From an uncultured Bacillota bacterium (GTDB taxonomy: Bacteria > Bacillota_I > Bacilli_A > RF39 > UBA660), in the NCBI GenBank assembly GCA_947179265.1, contig CAMXBB010000044.1:1-8695 (forward strand): a stretch of 8,695 bases of DNA. The letters run 5' to 3'. Positions within the stretch are counted from its first letter, which is position 1; each line of letters opens with the position of its first letter. The position numbers were made by a program, and so were the translations under genes. This document shows, one piece after another, positions 5,321-8,695 of this stretch. Under the pieces are notes generated by a model. That model had not been told where the DNA came from. It made no database searches and saw only the letters and a list, made by a program, of their open reading frames with translations.

Positions 5321-7307
5321 TAAAGCAAAGATTAAACAAAGCATGCCTTATGGTATATTGATAATCGTCGTTATTTGTGTACTAGTAATGGCAAGTATTG
5401 GAAATACAAAAGTTAATACTCTTACATATAATGAGTTATTAAATCAATTTAGTGAAGGAAAAGTTACGGAAATAGTTACTACAGAACATAAAGCTAGTGG
5501 TATTTATTACATTACAGGTAAGTTAGAAGACTATGATAAGAATGAATACTTTAAAGTAAATGCTCCATTATCAGATACTGTACAACAAACTATTTTGGCT
5601 TATCATAATCTAAATGAGTTTAAATGGGATGTAGAAACAAATCCAGAAAATAATGTGATATTATCGGTGCTATTACAATTACTTCCAATAGTTCTTGTAT
5701 GTGCAGTTTCATTCCTATTATTTATTAAACTTAATAGTTCTAACAAGTCTAGTATGGACTTTGGTAGAAGTAAAGCTAAACTTAGTGAAGATGGTGGAAA
5801 AGTAAGATTTAAGGATGTTGCTGGATTAGAAGAGGAAAAAGAAGAAGTTGCTGAATTAATTGATTTCTTAAGAAATCCTAAGAAATTCCAAAAACTAGGC
5901 GCTAGAATTCCTAAAGGAGTTTTACTAGTAGGTCCTCCAGGAACAGGTAAAACATTACTTGCTAAAGCAGTTGCTGGAGAAGCAAATGTTCCATTCTATT
6001 TTATAAGTGGATCTGATTTCGTAGAATTATTCGTAGGTGTAGGTGCTAGTCGTGTAAGAGATATGTTTAAACAAGCTAAGCATAATGCACCATGTTTGAT
6101 ATTCATCGATGAGATAGATGCTGTTGGTCGTCAAAGAGGTACTGGTTTAGGTGGAGGACATGATGAACGTGAGCAAACATTAAACCAATTATTAACTGAG
6201 ATGGATGGTTTTGGAGCTAATGAAGGTATAATTATCATTGCTGCAACAAATAGACCAGACGTATTAGACCCAGCGTTATTACGTCCAGGAAGATTTGATA
6301 GACAAGTAACAGTTAGTCTTCCAGATCAAAAAGAAAGACATTCTATATTGAAAGTACATGCTAAGAATAAGATATTTGCACCAAGTGTTAATTTAGAAAA
6401 TATATCTAAACGTACTCCTGGATTTAGTGGAGCTGACTTAGAGAATTTACTTAATGAAGCTGCCTTACTTGCAGTAAGAAAAAATAAGAGTGCAATCGGT
6501 ATGAATGAAATTGATGAAGCTACTGACCGTGTATTGATGGGACCAGCTAAGACTTCAAGAAAGATTACTGAAAAAGAGAAGAGATTGGTTTCAATTCACG
6601 AAGCAGGACATGCTGTTATAGGATTAAAGTTAGAAGATGCTAATGATGTTCATAAGATAACTATTATTCCTCGTGGTATGGCTGGTGGATACACTATGAT
6701 GCTTCCAAAAGAAGAGAAGATGGCTGTTACAACTAGAAATGAACTTATTGCTCAAATAACTGGACTTTTAGGAGGTCGTGTTGCTGAAGAGTTATTCTTG
6801 AATGAGATAACTACTGGAGCAAGTGATGACTTTAAAAAGGCTACAAAGATAGCTCGTGCAATGGTTACAGAATTTGGTATGTCTGATTTAGGACCTGTTC
6901 AATTAGAAGAGAGAAGTGAAGGAGTATTCCTTGGAAGAGATTATAATAAATCGAAGAACTTCTCTGATGCTGTTGCTTTAGAAATAGACCAAGAAGTTAG
7001 AAAGATAATTGATGAATGTTATAATAAGACTACAAAACTTTTAAAAGAAAATAAAAAATTAGTAATGTTAATCAGTGATGCTTTAATGGAAAGAGAAACT
7101 ATTACTAAAGAGGAAATAGAAGAATTAGTTGAAACAGGAAAGATTAGCGATAAAGAGGAAGATGAAACTTCTAGAAAGCTAAAAGAAGAAGCTAAAGATC
7201 TTGGTATTAAAGGATATACTAAGATGGATGATGAAGAACTTCAAGAAGCTATCGATAAAGCTCATGAAGAAGAAAAAGATGATGAAGAAAATTCTACTAA
7301 AGAGTAG
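5313..7307 (+). CDS. ftsH: ATP-dependent zinc metalloprotease FtsH with an extra C-terminal Rho_N-like segment
   Basis: FtsH is a membrane-anchored AAA+ hexameric protease that extracts and degrades membrane and regulatory proteins. From the ATG at 5313 it has 664 residues. TM1 is at about 13-29 and TM2 at about 115-139, enclosing an extracytoplasmic domain. The AAA module shows Walker A GPPGTGKT (207-214), Walker B LIFIDEID (262-269), the FVGVG pore loop (240-244) and the second region of homology ending in RPGRFDR (324-330). The peptidase M41 site is HEAGH (429-433), with TTGASDDF giving the third zinc ligand, probably Asp506. The tail after about residue 605 is acidic and holds a helix–turn–helix like the Rho_N motif (623-650), not part of the usual FtsH. 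Translation is probably coupled to tilS through the 8-base overlap. The stop codon lies within the terminator stem. Confidence 0.97.
   Translation: MNSKAKIKQSMPYGILIIVVICVLVMASIGNTKVNTLTYNELLNQFSEGKVTEIVTTEHKASGIYYITGKLEDYDKNEYFKVNAPLSDTVQQTILAYHNLNEFKWDVETNPENNVILSVLLQLLPIVLVCAVSFLLFIKLNSSNKSSMDFGRSKAKLSEDGGKVRFKDVAGLEEEKEEVAELIDFLRNPKKFQKLGARIPKGVLLVGPPGTGKTLLAKAVAGEANVPFYFISGSDFVELFVGVGASRVRDMFKQAKHNAPCLIFIDEIDAVGRQRGTGLGGGHDEREQTLNQLLTEMDGFGANEGIIIIAATNRPDVLDPALLRPGRFDRQVTVSLPDQKERHSILKVHAKNKIFAPSVNLENISKRTPGFSGADLENLLNEAALLAVRKNKSAIGMNEIDEATDRVLMGPAKTSRKITEKEKRLVSIHEAGHAVIGLKLEDANDVHKITIIPRGMAGGYTMMLPKEEKMAVTTRNELIAQITGLLGGRVAEELFLNEITTGASDDFKKATKIARAMVTEFGMSDLGPVQLEERSEGVFLGRDYNKSKNFSDAVALEIDQEVRKIIDECYNKTTKLLKENKKLVMLISDALMERETITKEEIEELVETGKISDKEEDETSRKLKEEAKDLGIKGYTKMDDEELQEAIDKAHEEEKDDEENSTKE
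7179..7262 (+). other. Rho_N/SAP-like segment in the FtsH C-terminal tail
   Basis: Residues 623-650 of FtsH read LKEEAKDLGIKGYTK then MDDEELQEAIDKA. This matches the pattern of the Rho N-terminal (Rho_N) helix–extended loop–helix motif: Leu-x-x-x-Ala-x-x-Leu-Gly-Ile, a Gly-Tyr-[ST]-Lys-Met turn, and Glu-Leu-x-x-Ala-Ile. It is flanked by acidic linkers, EEDE before and EEEKDDEEN after. The resemblance is from memory; the segment's role is unknown. Confidence 0.6.
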
Positions 7308-7317
7308 AATTTTTTTT
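7288..7317 (+). terminator. Rho-independent terminator overlapping the ftsH stop codon
   Basis: AAAATTCTACT (7288-7298) pairs perfectly with AGTAGAATTTT (7303-7313) around an AAAG loop, an 11-base-pair stem. The run of eight T residues spans 7310-7317. The ftsH stop TAG (7305-7307) is inside the right arm, so the last six codons of ftsH also code for the hairpin. It separates tilS–ftsH from parAB. Confidence 0.85.
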
Positions 7318-7380
7318 ATAATAAAATGCAATTAAAAGAATATAAATATGCTTTTTCTATTTATAATTTAGAAGATATTA

Positions 7381-7389
7381 TGATATAAT
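7381..7389 (+). promoter_or_regulatory. Extended -10 promoter for parAB
   Basis: TGA followed by a perfect TATAAT (7384-7389) forms an extended -10 element. The -35 position 17 bases upstream is TTATAA (7361-7366), a poor match, which the TG extension can make up for. Transcription would start near 7396, giving a leader of about 34 bases. The rest of the 122-base gap between ftsH and parA shows only A/T-rich sequence. Confidence 0.6.
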
Positions 7390-7429
7390 TGTTTATATAG
7401 ACAAATAAAGAGTAGAAAGCAGTGATTTT

Positions 7430-8221
7430 ATGGCAAGAGTAATTTCTTTAGTTAATCAAAAAGGTGGCGTAGGTAAGACGACAACAAGTATTAATCTGTC
7501 AGCATCTTTGGGTAAATTGGGTAAGAAAACTCTTTTAATAGATCTAGATCCACAAGGTAATACTTCTACTGGTTTAGGAATAAACAAAGGTGATATTAAG
7601 GGAAGTGTTTATGATTGTTTGAATGGGTCTATGCCTGCTAAGAAGTGTATCATAAAGACCAGATTTACCAATCTTTATGTTATGCCATCTACAATTAATC
7701 TAGCTGGTATAAATTTTGAGTTGATTGATATGAGTCAAAATACACCTGGTTTTAAGATGAATGAACAACTTAGAACTGTCTTAGAACCTATTAAAGATAA
7801 TTTTGAGTATATCATTATAGATTGTCCACCAAGTTTGGAGTTACTAACTACTAATGCCCTTGTTGCGAGTGATGCAGTTATTATTCCTGTTCAATGTGAG
7901 TTCTTTGCATTGGAAGGAATTACACAACTTTTAAATACTATTATTATGACTCAAACTAAACTAAATCCAAGACTTGAGATTGAGGGAGTTTTACTAACAC
8001 TTTTGGATTCAAGAACTAATTTAGGTTTGGAAGTTGTTGAAGAGGTAAGAAGATTCTTTAAAGAAAAAGTATTTAATACTATTATTCCTCGTTTAATACG
8101 TTTAGTAGAAGCGCCAAGCCATGGAGAACCTATCAATGAATATGATCCTCAATGTAGAGCTGCTGAAGCCTATACAAATTTGGCAAAGGAGGTATTAGAA
8201 CGAGATGCCGCAAACAAGTAG
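7430..8221 (+). CDS. parA: Chromosome-partitioning ATPase ParA (Soj type)
   Basis: ParA is a deviant-Walker ATPase that binds DNA nonspecifically as an ATP dimer and is released by ParB, driving chromosome segregation and, in Soj, influencing DnaA. The 263-residue protein begins directly with the fold: MARVISLVNQKGGVGKTTTS, with the deviant Walker A KGGVGKTT at 11-18 including the signature Lys11. DLDPQGNTS is at 38-46 and the Walker B strand IIIDCPPSL at 128-136. The C-terminal IPRLIRLVEAPSHGEPI (219-235) has the Arg residues expected for DNA contact. There is no N-terminal helix–turn–helix domain, which fits chromosomal Soj rather than plasmid P1-type ParA. The ribosome binding site is weak (AAAGCAGTGAT around 7417-7427). 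It overlaps parB by 17 bases in another frame and probably shares its transcript. Confidence 0.95.
   Translation: MARVISLVNQKGGVGKTTTSINLSASLGKLGKKTLLIDLDPQGNTSTGLGINKGDIKGSVYDCLNGSMPAKKCIIKTRFTNLYVMPSTINLAGINFELIDMSQNTPGFKMNEQLRTVLEPIKDNFEYIIIDCPPSLELLTTNALVASDAVIIPVQCEFFALEGITQLLNTIIMTQTKLNPRLEIEGVLLTLLDSRTNLGLEVVEEVRRFFKEKVFNTIIPRLIRLVEAPSHGEPINEYDPQCRAAEAYTNLAKEVLERDAANK
8185..8193 (+). promoter_or_regulatory. Strong ribosome binding site for parB inside parA
   Basis: AAAGGAGGT, a near-perfect match to the 16S anti-Shine-Dalgarno, sits 11 bases before the parB ATG at 8205. It is much stronger than the site in front of parA, which would favour more ParB than ParA from the shared transcript. 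Confidence 0.85.
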
Positions 8222-8695
8222 AAAAGCCTTAGGAAAAGGATTAGAACAATTATTTAGTAGTGAACAATTAGATTTTTCTTCTTTTGAAAAAGAGATTGTT
8301 ACCAATACTCCTGCTAACGAGATAGTAGATATCCCTTTAGAGGAGATAAGAAGCAATCCATATCAACCACGTATACATTTTAATGAAGAAGCTTTAAAAG
8401 AACTAGCTGATTCAATCAATGAACATGGAGTTTTAGAACCAATTATCGTAAAGAAAAGTATTAAAGGATATGAACTTGTTGCAGGAGAAAGAAGAACGAA
8501 AGCTAGTATTTTAGCAGGCAAAAAGACGATTCCAGCTATTATAAAAGATTTTGATGATCGTGCAATGATGGAAGTAGCTTTACTTGAAAATATTCAAAGA
8601 GAAGATCTATCTTCAATCGAAGAAGCTCAAGCTATCAAAAATATAATGCAAAAGCTTGAAATGACTCAAGAGGAAGTTGCAAAGAGATTTGGTAA
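8205..8695 (+). CDS. parB: Chromosome-partitioning protein ParB (Spo0J type), 3'-truncated by the window edge
   Basis: ParB binds parS sites, uses CTP to clamp and slide along DNA, and stimulates ParA. The visible 163 residues begin MPQTSRKALGKGLEQLFS. The KALGKGLEQLF segment (7-17) is the N-terminal ParA-activating motif of Spo0J proteins, which depends on basic residues. The ParB/Srx domain follows: NPYQPR (51-56), the CTP-binding AGERRTKAS (93-101, GERR at 94-97), and LLENIQRED (126-134). The start of the helix–turn–helix DNA-binding part is TQEEVAKRFG at 154-163. The frame stays open to the last base; the rest of the HTH and the dimerisation domain lie beyond the window. The start lies within parA, with a strong ribosome binding site. 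No parS-like TGTTTCACGTGAAACA sequence is seen in the window. Confidence 0.95.
   Translation, partial: MPQTSRKALGKGLEQLFSSEQLDFSSFEKEIVTNTPANEIVDIPLEEIRSNPYQPRIHFNEEALKELADSINEHGVLEPIIVKKSIKGYELVAGERRTKASILAGKKTIPAIIKDFDDRAMMEVALLENIQREDLSSIEEAQAIKNIMQKLEMTQEEVAKRFG

Noticed and set aside
7341..7365. Inverted repeat TATAAATA / TATTTATA next to the parA promoter, as a possible operator
   Set aside because: Eight A/T-only base pairs in very AT-rich DNA are likely by chance, and the arms do not extend further.
7951..8136. Minus-strand reading frame of 61 codons inside parA
   Set aside because: Fully inside a well-supported ParA coding region, with no signal of its own.
8360..8380. CCACGTATAC inside parB as a parS-like site
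   Set aside because: It lacks the palindromic core of TGTTTCACGTGAAACA and encodes the conserved NPYQPR region.

Overview
The window is AT-rich, densely coding DNA with every supported gene on the + strand. It most likely comes from a low-GC member of the Bacillota/Mycoplasmatota side of the tree. The evidence is the tilS–ftsH cluster, ParA/ParB of the Soj/Spo0J type, strong AAAGGAG-type ribosome binding sites and a heavy A/T bias at third codon positions. TGA is used once as a stop (3390-3392), directly before a terminator-like hairpin, so the standard bacterial code (table 11) fits better than the Mycoplasma code. I cannot place the organism further from the sequence alone.

Left part (1-3417) is accessory. 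It begins with the last 34 codons of a probable alpha/beta hydrolase. A GNAT acetyltransferase, a peptidase S51-type protein, a DUF4026/DUF2314-like protein and a lipoprotein follow. Gaps are 6 to 38 bases, the last being only 4 bases, so they look like one transcription unit. It ends at a perfect 22-base palindrome followed by T residues (3394-3417). A second, monocistronic lipoprotein gene with a Thr-rich linker follows (3459-3935) behind its own extended -10 element.

Right part (3936-8695) is housekeeping. tilS has a good promoter (TTGTTA, 17 bases, TATACT) and overlaps ftsH by 8 bases. The hpt gene that lies between tilS and ftsH in Bacillus-type genomes is absent. ftsH ends in an intrinsic terminator whose stem contains its stop codon. 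parA then starts from a new promoter with an extended -10 and overlaps the 5' part of parB by 17 bases; parB runs off the window. parAB usually lies near the chromosome origin, so this window may be origin-proximal, although no parS site, DnaA-box cluster or dnaA/gidB gene is visible.

The housekeeping genes work in separate processes: tRNA-Ile2 lysidinylation (TilS), membrane proteolysis (FtsH) and chromosome segregation (ParAB). The most unusual feature is a Rho_N/SAP-like helix–turn–helix segment in the C-terminal tail of FtsH. The lipoprotein beside the DUF4026/DUF2314 protein is the second point of interest. I see no RNA genes, CRISPR arrays, insertion sequences or attachment sites, and no gene-free stretch longer than about 125 bases.
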